The notes: generated by a model from the sequence alone, not told the origin. A stretch of 64,000 nt of DNA from Paraneptunicella aestuarii (GCF_019900845.1 NZ_CP074570.1:2914001-2978000); one strand, 5' to 3'. Counted from the first letter of the stretch, positions 53,021-63,310 are shown. Numbers and translations are program-made.

Positions 53021-55252
53021 GTGACATTTCGCATCGGTATACGGCTCAAGCTGCTGTTTTTATCACTCTTCCTGTTTGCCATCCCCTGGCTTGGCTACCA
53101 ATACGTTTGGGAGTTGGAAAGTTATTTGCGAGTGGGTCAGGAACAAACACTGGTAGGCACGGCCAGAGCCGTCGCAACGGCTCTGCACGAACGCCCCACT
53201 CTATTTAACAAGCAAGCCAGTTACCTCACCGATGTTAAACCCGGAACAGACTTGTACGCCCATCAGATCATCGACCCAATACAACTGGATGGTCGCTTGC
53301 AGGACTGGTTCGATTATCGCCATTTAGCGGTTCATTACGACGCTAAATACCTGTTGGATGACGTTGCAAACTATCGCGCCGAAGACCTTAACTTCACCCA
53401 TATGATTGGCATTTACGGGGATTATCTTTACGCCTATTTTGAGGTACACGACGATTACATAAAAATGCGCCCTCGCAATAATTTAAGAATCGACCTGAAT
53501 GATCATCTCTATATTGCACTCACCACACCTGAAGGCGAGTTCAAACGTTATATTGTCGCCAACTATCAACCAGGCTGGCTAAACACCTACGAACTTACCG
53601 ATAATCTCGAATCGAATCGTCCGCAAAAACCTGAGCCCCGTATTCAAGGACATTGGCGTAATCACATTCCGGGTAGAGATAACTCAGGGAGTGGTTATAA
53701 CATTGAGATCAGAATTCCACTCAACATGCTGGCGGATAATATCGCCTTTGCCATTGTCGATGTGGATGAAAACATTGATCAGGGTGCTCCAAATAACAGC
53801 GCACTGGAAAATCAAATCTTACGCATTGGTACAGCCAACCCCAATCAACCAGACTCCCTCGGCACGTTATTGGTTCCTTCGCCTGAAATAGAGAAGATCA
53901 TCAAAGGCTTGCAATACTCTGGTGCTCGTATTTGGGTATTAGATAAACATCGGCGAGTCATGGCGCGTTCTGGTGATATATTGCAATCCACAGGTATGAA
54001 CACAACATTGAGAGACAACACAGCTTCTGACCCTCAATGGTGGCAAAATGGATGGCAGTATATCGAGCAAGAATGGCTACTGCCTCTGTACTACAAAATA
54101 CTCACCAAACCACCATCCGAGTTCATAGATGAATTACAAGACGCCTATGCCTTAGAAGGCAAAGATATTGAAAGTGCGCTAACCGGAAAGCCCGATGCGC
54201 TTTGGCGACTGACGCCTGACAACAAAGCTGTGATCCTTTCAGCCACTCATCCCATCTGGATTGATGGAACCGTAATGGGCGCGGTTGTGGTTGAACAAAC
54301 CACTCATGGCATTCGCACCTTAAGAAACAAAGCGTTGGAAAAGCTGTTTAACGTCATTCTCGCGGTCATGTTTTCCGGCACTATCGTGCTATTTCTGTTC
54401 GCTTCGCGTATGTCTTTTCGTATTCGTAATCTGCGCAATCAAACCGAAGCCGCTATCGACCATAACGGCAAAATTATCGGCAATATTCCGCTTTCCAAAA
54501 CCCAGGATGAAATTGGTGACTTGTCGAGGACTTTCCATAATGTATTAGGCAAGCTGAGCCAATATCATTACTACCTTGAAAATATGGCTTCGCGACTCTC
54601 TCACGAGCTGAGAACCCCGGTTGCCATCGTCAAGTCCTCAATGGAAAACCTTGCCATGCAACCTCAATCAGAAACCTCTCAAGCCTATGTAAACAGAGCA
54701 CAGGAGGGCATAGCTCGCCTTAGCCAAATATTGAACAAAATGAGTGAAGCGTCTCGGTTGGAAAACGCATTACAGAGCACCGATACCGAAACATTTAATC
54801 TGCATGAACTTCTACAAGGCTGCTTGTTGGGTTACCAACTGGCCTACCCTGAAAATCACTTTGATTTGCAATCTGACTACCCCAAAGCAACATTAAAAGG
54901 TTCGCCGGATCTGTTTGTGCAAATGCTGGATAAGATCACGGCTAATGCCACCGAATTCAGCCCGAAAGAAGAAACTATTAATTTTAAACTGCAACAACAA
55001 GCCAATCAGCTCATATTACGAATTATCAATGTTGGCGCTCCGTTACCCAGCGACATGCAGCATCAATTGTTTGATTCAATGGTTTCGGTAAGAAAAGAGG
55101 CGCATTCTACAGCGCCTCATCTGGGTATCGGTTTATATATCGCGAAAATCATCGCCGAATATCATCAAGGAAAAATCAGTATCGACAATTATTCAGCCAA
55201 AGATGGAAGAGCTTCCGGCGTAGAAGTGCGCATTATATTTCCTATTCACTAG
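53021..55252 (+). CDS. pdsS: Dedicated-sortase-system histidine kinase PdsS
   Basis: A 743-residue membrane kinase, the length I know for this family. It starts at GTG 53021. One helix (about 10-28), a very large periplasmic domain of about 400 residues with a carbohydrate-binding-like beta segment (IQLDGRLQDWFDYRHLAVHY ... HMIGIYGDYLYAYFEV), a second helix (about 443-463), HAMP, H-box RLSHELRTPVAIV with His528, and an ATPase domain (GIGLYIAKIIAEYHQG). Its stop shares a CTAG with the stop of the convergent permease gene. Confidence 0.88.
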   Translation: MTFRIGIRLKLLFLSLFLFAIPWLGYQYVWELESYLRVGQEQTLVGTARAVATALHERPTLFNKQASYLTDVKPGTDLYAHQIIDPIQLDGRLQDWFDYRHLAVHYDAKYLLDDVANYRAEDLNFTHMIGIYGDYLYAYFEVHDDYIKMRPRNNLRIDLNDHLYIALTTPEGEFKRYIVANYQPGWLNTYELTDNLESNRPQKPEPRIQGHWRNHIPGRDNSGSGYNIEIRIPLNMLADNIAFAIVDVDENIDQGAPNNSALENQILRIGTANPNQPDSLGTLLVPSPEIEKIIKGLQYSGARIWVLDKHRRVMARSGDILQSTGMNTTLRDNTASDPQWWQNGWQYIEQEWLLPLYYKILTKPPSEFIDELQDAYALEGKDIESALTGKPDALWRLTPDNKAVILSATHPIWIDGTVMGAVVVEQTTHGIRTLRNKALEKLFNVILAVMFSGTIVLFLFASRMSFRIRNLRNQTEAAIDHNGKIIGNIPLSKTQDEIGDLSRTFHNVLGKLSQYHYYLENMASRLSHELRTPVAIVKSSMENLAMQPQSETSQAYVNRAQEGIARLSQILNKMSEASRLENALQSTDTETFNLHELLQGCLLGYQLAYPENHFDLQSDYPKATLKGSPDLFVQMLDKITANATEFSPKEETINFKLQQQANQLILRIINVGAPLPSDMQHQLFDSMVSVRKEAHSTAPHLGIGLYIAKIIAEYHQGKISIDNYSAKDGRASGVEVRIIFPIH

Positions 55253-56307
55253 TTACTTTTCGGATTAACAACCTCGTCCATCTTGTCATCTGCCAATAGT
55301 TGAGCCAGCCATAGTGTATCCTGACGAGATTCAAGCATAATCTTGACAATCATGGTCAAAGGCACAGAAAGTAGCATACCGACCGTACCCAACAGCCAAC
55401 CCCAAAATATCAAGGAAAGAAAGACCACTAATGTGGAAAGCCCCAAACCACGCCCCATATATTTAGGCTCAATCACATTTCCCATAACGGTATTCACCAC
55501 TACATAACCTAACGCCACCAAACCGGCTTCCGGCAAGCTTAATTGCACAATCGCCAACAACACCGCAGGCACAGCCGCAATAATCGAACCGATATTAGGA
55601 ATATAGTTAAACAGAAACGCTAGCACTCCCCACAACAGGAAGTGATCCAGGCCAAGGAAATACAGCCACAAACCAATCACCAAACCGGTGAACAAACTCA
55701 CAACCGTTTTAATCACCAGATAGTTTTTCACCGACAACAACACCTTGTCGATTTGGCGCATTTTCATCTGTGGATCATCCAAAGCGATATGGATTTTCTT
55801 CGGTATTGAATCAGCTTCAAACAGCATGAAAATCACAGTCAGCAAAATCAGCAAGAAGTTAGTTAGTACCCCGCTCAATCCTGACAAAAGATTAGTTGCC
55901 ATTCCCATAGCAATACCCGGATCGAGATAAGACAACAACTGCTGCTTGTCGAGTACGATATTAAAGGCAGCCAGCTTCTCCGCAGCCCACAAAAACTGAT
56001 TCGTTAGTTGTTGCTTGTAAAGTGGCATTTTGGCAGAGAATTCATTCATGGACTGACCCACAAGCCCAGCCAACATAAAGCCAAAGATAACGATCAGAAA
56101 AATAACCAGCAGAATGGAAATGCCTTTAGGCACTTTGTACCGGGTCGCCCATTGAATAATTGGCGTACATGCCATTGCGATAAAAATCGATAACAGAAAT
56201 GGAACGACAATGGTGCTGGCAGTTTTTATTCCGGCAAGTACAATAACCATCGAGGCCAAAACGATGAGAACTTTGGTCGATGCAGTAAATTTAGCTTCCA
56301 TGTGCAA
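55249..56307 (-). CDS. AI-2E family transporter (PerM/YdiK type)
   Basis: A 352-residue integral membrane protein of the AI-2E/UPF0118 family, about seven to eight helices. Typical segments are VVPFLLSIFIAMACTPIIQWATRY, the long central amphipathic region (NEFSAKMPLYKQQLTNQFL), GVLAFLFNYIPNIGSIIAAVPAVLLAIVQ and NVIEPKYMGRGLGLSTLVVFLSLIFWGWLLGTVGMLLSVPLT, all in pieces here. Members range from AI-2 exporters to sodium/proton antiporters; substrate cannot be assigned. Divergent from folX. Confidence 0.9.
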   Translation of the reverse strand: MHMEAKFTASTKVLIVLASMVIVLAGIKTASTIVVPFLLSIFIAMACTPIIQWATRYKVPKGISILLVIFLIVIFGFMLAGLVGQSMNEFSAKMPLYKQQLTNQFLWAAEKLAAFNIVLDKQQLLSYLDPGIAMGMATNLLSGLSGVLTNFLLILLTVIFMLFEADSIPKKIHIALDDPQMKMRQIDKVLLSVKNYLVIKTVVSLFTGLVIGLWLYFLGLDHFLLWGVLAFLFNYIPNIGSIIAAVPAVLLAIVQLSLPEAGLVALGYVVVNTVMGNVIEPKYMGRGLGLSTLVVFLSLIFWGWLLGTVGMLLSVPLTMIVKIMLESRQDTLWLAQLLADDKMDEVVNPKSN

Positions 56308-56404
56308 TAACTCATTATTGTGTGTTGGGCAAAAGTAACAGATTCAAGTTTGGTTGCAAACGCAAACCAGACAGATAATAAGCACCTAGACAGGAACTCG
56401 ATTC

Positions 56405-56767
56405 ATGCAGCTAAACCAGGCCACAATTAGAATAAAAAATCTTCGCTTGCGCACCTATATTGGTATCAAGGATGAAGAAATAAACAACAAACAAGATGTG
56501 GTGGTTAACGTCACAATCCACTACCCGGCAGAAAGTGCAGTGAACAGTGACGAAATGCAAGACGCGCTAAATTACCGCACTATCACAAAAAAAATCATAT
56601 CTCTGGTTGAGAACAACCGCTTCTCCCTTTTGGAAAAATTGACTTCCGACATTCTTAGCATTGCCTCAGAACACCCTTGGGTCACCTATGCTGAAGTGGA
56701 AGTTGATAAGCCTCATGCGCTTCGTTTTGCAGATTCCGTATCCTTGTGCTTAAGTTGTAAGAGGTAA
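56405..56767 (+). CDS. folX: Dihydroneopterin triphosphate 2'-epimerase FolX
   Basis: FolX is a small homolog of FolB that epimerises dihydroneopterin triphosphate to dihydromonapterin triphosphate. The 120-residue protein shows [57 protein letters not shown] and [16 protein letters not shown]. FolX is preferred over FolB because of the ADSVSLC ending and the yfcH neighbour, the arrangement also found in E. coli. Confidence 0.92.
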   Translation: MQLNQATIRIKNLRLRTYIGIKDEEINNKQDVVVNVTIHYPAESAVNSDEMQDALNYRTITKKIISLVENNRFSLLEKLTSDILSIASEHPWVTYAEVEVDKPHALRFADSVSLCLSCKR

Positions 56768-56838
56768 AGCGCCCCGAATTAAACACAATTTGGGCAGCGA
56801 TATTTCTGTCCACATTACAGTTTAATAGAGGTAATACG

Positions 56839-57738
56839 ATGCATCTGCTAATTACAGGAGCCACAGGATTAATTGGTTCGGCACTGGTGCATCGTCTGGA
56901 ACAGGAAGGCCACAGTATAACCGCATTAACCCGGAATACCGACTTAGCCAAGAAGAAACTCGGCTCCCATCATCACTATATTTCATCACTTAACCAACTT
57001 AGTAATCTCAACCACTTCAACGCCGTAGTGAACCTGGCAGGCGAGCCTATCGCTGAAAAACGCTGGAGTACAAAGCAGAAAAATCGCATTGAAGCCAGCC
57101 GTTGGAACACCACTCAGTCTTTGGTTGATTTACTGAAAGCCAGTAAAACCCCTCCATCTGTGTTTATCAGTGGTTCAGCTGTGGGCTACTACGGTAAACA
57201 GCTTGATATTCCCATTACAGAAGATATTGAACCTTTTCGGCAAGATTTCAGCCATCGCCTTTGTGCCGAATGGGAAAACATCGCCATGAGTGCAGACTCA
57301 CTGCAAACCCGTGTTTGCCTGCTTCGAACAGGCATTGTGCTGTCAGATAAAGGCGGCGCATTAAGCAAACTCTTACTGCCATTCAAGCTGGGATTAGGTG
57401 GCAAAATAGGTAATGGTCGTCATTTTATGCCCTGGATCCACATTGATGACATGGTGGCAGGTATTCTGTTTTTGTTGCATCAGGATAACTGCAATGGTGC
57501 TTATAACCTGACCGCTCCCTACCCAGTCACCAATAAAGAATTCACACAAAAACTGGGCAAACGCCTTGCTCGCCCAACCTTTTTTACAACACCAACACTA
57601 GTCTTAAAATTCTTGTTCGGTGAAATGTCGGAACTCCTCACTCAAAGCCAACAAGTGATCCCTGAAAAGTTACAAAAATCGGGCTTTCATTTTAAATACC
57701 CACAATTGCAAGATGCTCTGGAAAACCTGGATATCTAA
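56839..57738 (+). CDS. yfcH: NAD(P)-dependent epimerase-like protein YfcH
   Basis: A short-chain dehydrogenase-like protein of the TIGR01777 group (299 residues). The Rossmann motif is ITGATGLIGSALVHRL (residues 4-19). Family segments include NLAGEPIAEKRWSTKQKNRIEASR, SAVGYYG (catalytic Tyr region), LRTGIVLSDKGGALSKLLLPFKLGLGG and FMPWIHIDDMV, here as pieces. The C-terminal DUF1731 ends with LQDALENL. Function unproven in the family. It follows folX by 71 bp. Confidence 0.92.
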   Translation: MHLLITGATGLIGSALVHRLEQEGHSITALTRNTDLAKKKLGSHHHYISSLNQLSNLNHFNAVVNLAGEPIAEKRWSTKQKNRIEASRWNTTQSLVDLLKASKTPPSVFISGSAVGYYGKQLDIPITEDIEPFRQDFSHRLCAEWENIAMSADSLQTRVCLLRTGIVLSDKGGALSKLLLPFKLGLGGKIGNGRHFMPWIHIDDMVAGILFLLHQDNCNGAYNLTAPYPVTNKEFTQKLGKRLARPTFFTTPTLVLKFLFGEMSELLTQSQQVIPEKLQKSGFHFKYPQLQDALENLDI

Positions 57739-57742
57739 ATGA

Positions 57743-57796
57743 AGCCTCCATGGATGGATTTACGGCGAGTTTGCGTTTAGTTTCTATAAGCGATTG
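57743..57796. repeat. Half copy G of the inverted-repeat element
   Basis: GCCTCCATGGATGG..., ACGGCGAGTTTGCG and TTTCTATAAGCGATTG match one arm of the short subfamily seen in copy A (its ends share TATAAGCGATTG / CATAAGCGATTG). The other arm and central hairpin are absent. It lies in the convergent gap between yfcH and the NIS synthetase gene. Confidence 0.6.
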
Positions 57797-57812
57797 ATAG
57801 CAAAAATATAAT

Positions 57813-59603
57813 CTATGCACTCTTAACATTGCGCATACACAAAGGATTACTCATTGGCTGCCCCAACTCAGGTAGTGGCCGTTCATCGCTATCGCCGTAC
57901 CCTATACGAAACCGAACCCTGTTGATGCACACCTTCTCGATCTTCGGTGCAAGTAAATCCAATTGTTCAAAGCGACTATGCAGATGAGGATGATCGCTCT
58001 GATACTGGCGAATTTCATCTGCAAGCCAAGCGTAAAATTCTATTTCCGAAACTTGAGACTCCTTTAACAAAGGAGAAACAAAGCGTAATACCGTAACAAA
58101 ATGCCCGGTGAGTAAATCATGAATAAGATAATGAGCCGGTAAACGAGTCAGCTTGTCTTGAATATCCTTATCCAATGAGTGTAATTCAGCAAAATCATCG
58201 TCAATTAAACGTAAATCGCCATGAAAATCCTTGATAATACAGCCTACAGGAATGTGATTTTCCAGCACTAATGTGATGTTTTGTCCATGTGCCACCAACG
58301 CAACACCATACTGACACATCAAATGATACAAAGGCACCACAACATGGCGAAACATGCGCCGTAGCCAATGCTCAGCACTCCAGCCCGACAAGGCAATTAA
58401 AGCATCAATACAACTGCGTCCTTGCGCATCGGATTGCATCAGAGTCGCCATCGACATGGGGCGTTGATTCCCTTCAAGCACACTTTCCGCTCTTTCGCGC
58501 CAAATACAACCTAACATCTCCTTGTATCTGTAAGCCCCACCAGGTAATTGTGACTGATAAGGATGCGGACAAAACACACCAGCCACTTCTTTTTGCACCA
58601 GCATTCCCAATTGTTGTAACAGAGGATCCATCTGAACCTGCTTATCCAGCCACTCACTAAGCCTTGCGCCATGATGAATAAAATCACCGGTAATACCGCG
58701 ATAACAGGAGGTATTTAAGATACTGATCGCCGTTTTGATGTCGTAGTGGCTTTCTTGAGACTCGGCGCTCAAAGTACGAATCGACTGTTGTGCAATCCAG
58801 GTAGTCGAATCTATTTCACCTAAATCAACAATATCACCACAAGCAAACATAGTGGCGTATTGCGCTGCTAGAAAACGCTGTTTTTGCCACGGATGAACAG
58901 GAACAAGCACATATTCATCGGTTTTTTTGTTCAGCTTGACGAGTTGTTGCTGAAACCATTGCCAACTCTGCTCACCAAAGGTATCAGCCCACAAACTTTG
59001 CTCCGAAATCCCGGTCTGAATCCCCTGCTGGCAAACATGACGCCGTACAGCTAAACAATGCAAATTAAACGCCTTGCCTGATTCTGGCGCATAAGAAACC
59101 AAATCTTGCTCACCCCATCCTATTCTTCCCTTATTAGCAATGGCTTTCGGATGCCCGTGCAAAAACTGCTGCCTTTGCACTTCTGTCATCTTTACCAGCG
59201 TTTCGGCATCGTAACGAGACAATAATCGGAGACTGATACAATCGGCATACAATGTCTGTTGAATTTCCTCCAACAAACCAGACAAATTAATATCGTTTAT
59301 TTTCATGTATGGCTGAATGTCGATAAGTAACTGGCAAGCATCAGGCTCATGATGATCCGTACTGATAATGCTCTCGGGATCAACTATTAACATTCCCCAA
59401 ACAGTCCCCTTAGCGCTGAACTTCCAATCTCTCAGAGCAGTGGTTAGTGTGTAGTTCATTACAGAAGATGCCGTATTTTCGGATTCTTCTTCTGATTGCG
59501 CTTCTGATGAAAACCTCAACACTTCCTCAAAATGCAACTCAGACAGGATTTTAGCCATCAATAAACGATTAACCTGTTGCCATTCCCGCTTACTTATAGA
59601 CAT
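57813..59603 (-). CDS. NIS siderophore synthetase (IucA/IucC family)
   Basis: An ATP-dependent synthetase that joins a carboxylate (usually citrate) to an amine or alcohol in siderophore assembly. I start at ATG 59603 (596 residues), because the frame's first ATG at 59723 lies inside the Fur box and the extra 40 residues lack family likeness; ATG 59621 is an alternative. Motifs: HGHPKAIANKGRIG (ATP binding), VPVHPWQKQRF, TAISILNTSCYRGI, GVALVAHGQNITLVLE and IKDFHGDLRLID. C-terminal FhuF-like domain follows. Only one synthetase and no amine hydroxylase or decarboxylase is seen, so product is unknown. Confidence 0.92.
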   Translation of the reverse strand: MSISKREWQQVNRLLMAKILSELHFEEVLRFSSEAQSEEESENTASSVMNYTLTTALRDWKFSAKGTVWGMLIVDPESIISTDHHEPDACQLLIDIQPYMKINDINLSGLLEEIQQTLYADCISLRLLSRYDAETLVKMTEVQRQQFLHGHPKAIANKGRIGWGEQDLVSYAPESGKAFNLHCLAVRRHVCQQGIQTGISEQSLWADTFGEQSWQWFQQQLVKLNKKTDEYVLVPVHPWQKQRFLAAQYATMFACGDIVDLGEIDSTTWIAQQSIRTLSAESQESHYDIKTAISILNTSCYRGITGDFIHHGARLSEWLDKQVQMDPLLQQLGMLVQKEVAGVFCPHPYQSQLPGGAYRYKEMLGCIWRERAESVLEGNQRPMSMATLMQSDAQGRSCIDALIALSGWSAEHWLRRMFRHVVVPLYHLMCQYGVALVAHGQNITLVLENHIPVGCIIKDFHGDLRLIDDDFAELHSLDKDIQDKLTRLPAHYLIHDLLTGHFVTVLRFVSPLLKESQVSEIEFYAWLADEIRQYQSDHPHLHSRFEQLDLLAPKIEKVCINRVRFRIGYGDSDERPLPELGQPMSNPLCMRNVKSA

Positions 59604-59705
59604 ATTTTCTTGATTCTCCATTAAAAGAGTTCGAAAAGCGCTTCGAGCCCCCTCATTAAATTTATGCCTATTAATGTATTGACTTTCACCCCAAAGATCA
59701 ATTTT

Positions 59706-59724
59706 AATGATAATCATTCTCATT
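59706..59724. promoter_or_regulatory. Fur box in the divergent siderophore promoter
   Basis: AATGATAATCATTCTCATT matches the 19-bp Fur consensus (GATAATGATAATCATTATC type) closely, with overlapping 7-1-7 halves. It sits between the NIS synthetase and the exporter gene and would repress both when iron is sufficient. Confidence 0.88.
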
Positions 59725-59753
59725 TGTATTTAAGCAATCAAAAGAACCGTTAA

Positions 59754-60998
59754 ATGCCAAACTCAATGCAACTCATAGCACTTGGAGTCAACCAGACTCT
59801 GTTAATTGCGCTGCTTCCGCAGTTAGCAGTGCTATTGGGTTTTGGACATAACCCGGAAGATTGGGGATTACTGCTATTGGTGATGAATGCCAACTTACCT
59901 AGTTATTGGCTTGCGTCTGGTTGGTGGGGAAAGAAGATCACTTGTGGCGATACAAACCAAATATCGAAACAAGCCAATTATGGCTTCATCCTGAGCATTT
60001 CACTGTTTGTCACATTGTTATTGTTGATTGAAAACGGGCTTGAATTACCTCAAGCAACTAACACCGATTCAATGTCATTATTAAACACGCTACTTTTAAC
60101 AGTATTAGCGCTTTGTCGTTTTGCTAGCGGTGCCTTTGCCAGCGCCTTTCTTCCTCTTGCACAAACGAATATTACACAAACTCCTGAAGCCTATGAGACA
60201 AACATCAGCAAATTATCTCATTTGAGCAGCCTTATCACATTAGGCCGATTCATTGGCCCAATATTAGTATTACTTCCCTTTCCTTTAGTGCTGCACCTCA
60301 TTATTCCAGCGCTTCTGATACTGGTCTCGCTCATACAAAAATCAAGAACCACAATCATTCAGAGCAATGAAGCACAAAACGCCTCTGTTGCAACAGCACA
60401 AAAGCAAATACAAGTATTCAAACTACTTTCAAAACCCGGACTAACGGCAGCTCTACTGACAACTTCAATGGTTGCCATGACACAACTGGTGTTATTACCT
60501 TTTATCGCGAAATTTGGCTATACCGAGAAACAAGCTAGTCATTACTACGCGCAGCTCATGATTTACCTGAGCGTGTTTGTGATAGCCAGCCAGCGCTGGT
60601 TACTTCCCTATTTGATTCCCAAAATAGCGCAACTGACAAAATCCCAAACAGCATATCCCCTTTTGCTATCGCTATGCCTGATACTCGGCACAGTCCTACT
60701 ATGCTTACCACAGCAAAACTGGCCGACATTGCTTTTAGCATTAGCTTGTATCGCTATCGCCATTGCCGGCTTACCTGCGTGTTACACCCATCAGTTATTT
60801 GAGCAACATCACATTCAAATACCCAGAGCTCAAATCAGCGCAGCCATTGCGCAGGTTCATACGCTTGGACACCTGTTGGGAACCGCAGTCACCGCCGCAT
60901 TGCTAGCTCAAAACCTGAATATCGCTCATGTGCAATTGGCACTGGCAACGCTGCTGCTGTTTTGCATCTACGCCCTATTTCAAAAACACACAATTTAA
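59754..60998 (+). CDS. MFS transporter, probable siderophore exporter
   Basis: A 414-residue membrane protein with about 12 helices in two halves separated by a cytoplasmic loop around residues 190-220 (QKSRTTIIQSNEAQNASVATAQK). Major facilitator fold is inferred from the hydrophobic pattern and the basic segment after helix 2 (SGWWGKKI). Sequence beginning NSMQLIALGVNQTLLIALLPQ. By position next to the synthetase and under the same Fur box it likely exports the finished siderophore. A second ATG at 59766 is also possible. Confidence 0.82.
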   Translation: MPNSMQLIALGVNQTLLIALLPQLAVLLGFGHNPEDWGLLLLVMNANLPSYWLASGWWGKKITCGDTNQISKQANYGFILSISLFVTLLLLIENGLELPQATNTDSMSLLNTLLLTVLALCRFASGAFASAFLPLAQTNITQTPEAYETNISKLSHLSSLITLGRFIGPILVLLPFPLVLHLIIPALLILVSLIQKSRTTIIQSNEAQNASVATAQKQIQVFKLLSKPGLTAALLTTSMVAMTQLVLLPFIAKFGYTEKQASHYYAQLMIYLSVFVIASQRWLLPYLIPKIAQLTKSQTAYPLLLSLCLILGTVLLCLPQQNWPTLLLALACIAIAIAGLPACYTHQLFEQHHIQIPRAQISAAIAQVHTLGHLLGTAVTAALLAQNLNIAHVQLALATLLLFCIYALFQKHTI

Positions 60999-61016
60999 AG
61001 ATATCAAAGGAATACC

Positions 61017-63257
61017 ATGAAAACCCTTAATCCCATTGCTTATGCCATTTGTTTAGCGACGCTAGGCACTGTCACTGTCAGCACTGCTGCTGTTGCGGAT
61101 GCAACCAATAATAATCCGTTGGAAACCATCACGGTCACAGCCAGTCGAACTCAAAGCAGTATTTCCGATGTTGCCGCGACAGTCTGGATTATTGATAACG
61201 AACAAATTGCTCAAGAAGTCAGCACGGGGGCAGATTTAAAAAATGTTTTGGGACGCTTAATTCCCGGATTCGATTTTGGTAGTGAAGGCAGAACCAATTT
61301 TGCTCAAAACCTGCGTGGACGCACGGCCTTGGTCATGATCGACGGTGTATCACTCAACTCTACTCGTCAAATTAGCCGCCAACTGGAAAGCATTGATCCC
61401 TTTAACGTTGCTCGTGTTGAGGTGTTATCCGGTGCCACATCCATTTATGGTGCAGGTGCAGCAGGCGGTATTATCAATATCATCACCAAAAAAGCAGCAT
61501 CATCGGAATTGGAGATTCAGGCGTTAGCCGGACTTGCCAGCGGCTTTAACAACAGCGAAGACCTGGATAAAAAGCTGGCCTTATCCATTGCGGGTGGCAA
61601 CAACGCCATAACGGGTCGATTAGCTGCGGCTTGGTCAGCCACAGGCGGCGCCTATAATGCCGACGGCGATCTCATTCTGCCCGATATCACGCAAACCGAC
61701 ACCCAGTTCAACGACACACTCGATATTCAGGGCAATGTAAATGTCACTATCGACGAACAACAGTCACTATCCTTCGTTGCCCAACATTTTAACAGTGAAC
61801 AAGGCACCGAATATGGCACTTATTTGGGGCCTAACTTAGCCGGGATCCTTGGCTACCCTGAATTCATCCAAATTCAGAAAGGATTGAGTCTGGAAGAACA
61901 GCCTGAAACAGAGCGTGACTTTTTTAACCTGCAATATCATCACAGGGATGTGCTGGGGCATGAATTGCTGGCGCAGGTATTCCATCGCACAGAATCCTTA
62001 AGCTTCTTCCCTTTTCCTTCTATTTTTAGAGTGACGGGCTCGCCTTTCCCGGGGCAAAGCTATCCTATTTTTGCAGCATCAGAACAAGACACCGACATCA
62101 CGGGCGCAAAGTTGGTATTGGTGAAAGACACTGACACTTTCCGTTTAAGTTATGGGCTGGATATCGACTCAGAATCCTTCACTGCCAAACAGCATATTTT
62201 CGATTTAAATGCCGCCCTTGCTTCTGGTGGATTGGCATTTGAAAAAGTACAAACACTGCAACGTTACCCGAATATCGACAGCGACCACTTAGCCCTGTTC
62301 GCACAAGGTGAATGGCAAGCCAACCAACAATGGCGTTTAAGTGCAGGCTTTCGTTATCAACAAATAGACTTGCAAGTCGGTGACTTTACCGGATTGCTAC
62401 AACAACATTTGTCTGCATCAGGTTTATATCCCATTGCACCACAAAGCATCCCTGGTGGTGAAACCGATTACGACGAATGGCTATTTAATGCAGGCGCTGT
62501 TTATAAGTTAGATGCCAATCAGCAATTGTGGGCGAACATTAGCCAAGGCTTTGATCTACCTGATCCAGCCAAGTTCTTTGGTCAAGGCAATTACTCTGGC
62601 CCGTTCGGTGAAGGCCCATTACTGATGGATAGCGTGAACATCGCCAACAACCCGCTATCGGGTATCAAAACAGATTCTTTGGAACTTGGCTGGCGTAAAG
62701 CCGCCGACAATTATCACTTCCAGTTAAGTGCCTACTACTCACTTTCAGACAAAACAACGTCATTTAACCGCAACACATTAGCCGTTGTGGTGAACGACGA
62801 CGAACGCCGAATTATGGGTATTGAAGGCCAATTGAATGTGGATCTGAGCCAGCATTTCTATACCAGCGTACAAGCCCACTGGCTACGAGGCGAAGTGAAA
62901 ACCGACGGTAATTGGTCAGACCTTGCAACAGAGGAAGCCAGCCCTGTCACAGCATCCATTCGCTTTGGTTATGCCGATGACAACAAAGGGCTAGAGCTGC
63001 AATTACAAAGCATGAGCGACTATGACGATGAGCAAAATAATAAGCTCGACGGTTACACACTGGCTCATCTAAATGGTCATTACAAATTGTCTGTTGGTCA
63101 GTTGAACTTCGGCATTCAAAACCTGTTTGACGAAGATTACGAGACCATTTGGAGCCAACGCGCACAAATTCTGTATAGCAGTCTGTCAGCGCCCGCCCTA
63201 TTCACTTATGGCGGTCAAGGCACTCGTCTTGCGATTAGCTATCAGGCCAGCTTCTAA
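61017..63257 (+). CDS. TonB-dependent ferric-siderophore receptor
   Basis: An outer-membrane receptor of 746 residues. The signal peptide ends near VADA (residue 29). The TonB box is probably ETITVTA, followed by the plug domain (about 45-155) with LRGRTALVMIDGVSLNSTRQ, RVEVLSGATSIYGAGAAGGIINIITKKA (pieces). The beta barrel runs to the end, with NLFDEDYETIWSQRAQ near the C-terminus and a terminal aromatic SYQASF as needed for BAM insertion. It begins 18 bp after the exporter, in the same iron operon. Confidence 0.94.
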   Translation: MKTLNPIAYAICLATLGTVTVSTAAVADATNNNPLETITVTASRTQSSISDVAATVWIIDNEQIAQEVSTGADLKNVLGRLIPGFDFGSEGRTNFAQNLRGRTALVMIDGVSLNSTRQISRQLESIDPFNVARVEVLSGATSIYGAGAAGGIINIITKKAASSELEIQALAGLASGFNNSEDLDKKLALSIAGGNNAITGRLAAAWSATGGAYNADGDLILPDITQTDTQFNDTLDIQGNVNVTIDEQQSLSFVAQHFNSEQGTEYGTYLGPNLAGILGYPEFIQIQKGLSLEEQPETERDFFNLQYHHRDVLGHELLAQVFHRTESLSFFPFPSIFRVTGSPFPGQSYPIFAASEQDTDITGAKLVLVKDTDTFRLSYGLDIDSESFTAKQHIFDLNAALASGGLAFEKVQTLQRYPNIDSDHLALFAQGEWQANQQWRLSAGFRYQQIDLQVGDFTGLLQQHLSASGLYPIAPQSIPGGETDYDEWLFNAGAVYKLDANQQLWANISQGFDLPDPAKFFGQGNYSGPFGEGPLLMDSVNIANNPLSGIKTDSLELGWRKAADNYHFQLSAYYSLSDKTTSFNRNTLAVVVNDDERRIMGIEGQLNVDLSQHFYTSVQAHWLRGEVKTDGNWSDLATEEASPVTASIRFGYADDNKGLELQLQSMSDYDDEQNNKLDGYTLAHLNGHYKLSVGQLNFGIQNLFDEDYETIWSQRAQILYSSLSAPALFTYGGQGTRLAISYQASF

Positions 63258-63310
63258 CGTCGGTTCTGAAAAACAATAACCACAAACGTTAATCTAAAAG
63301 GAATATTCTT

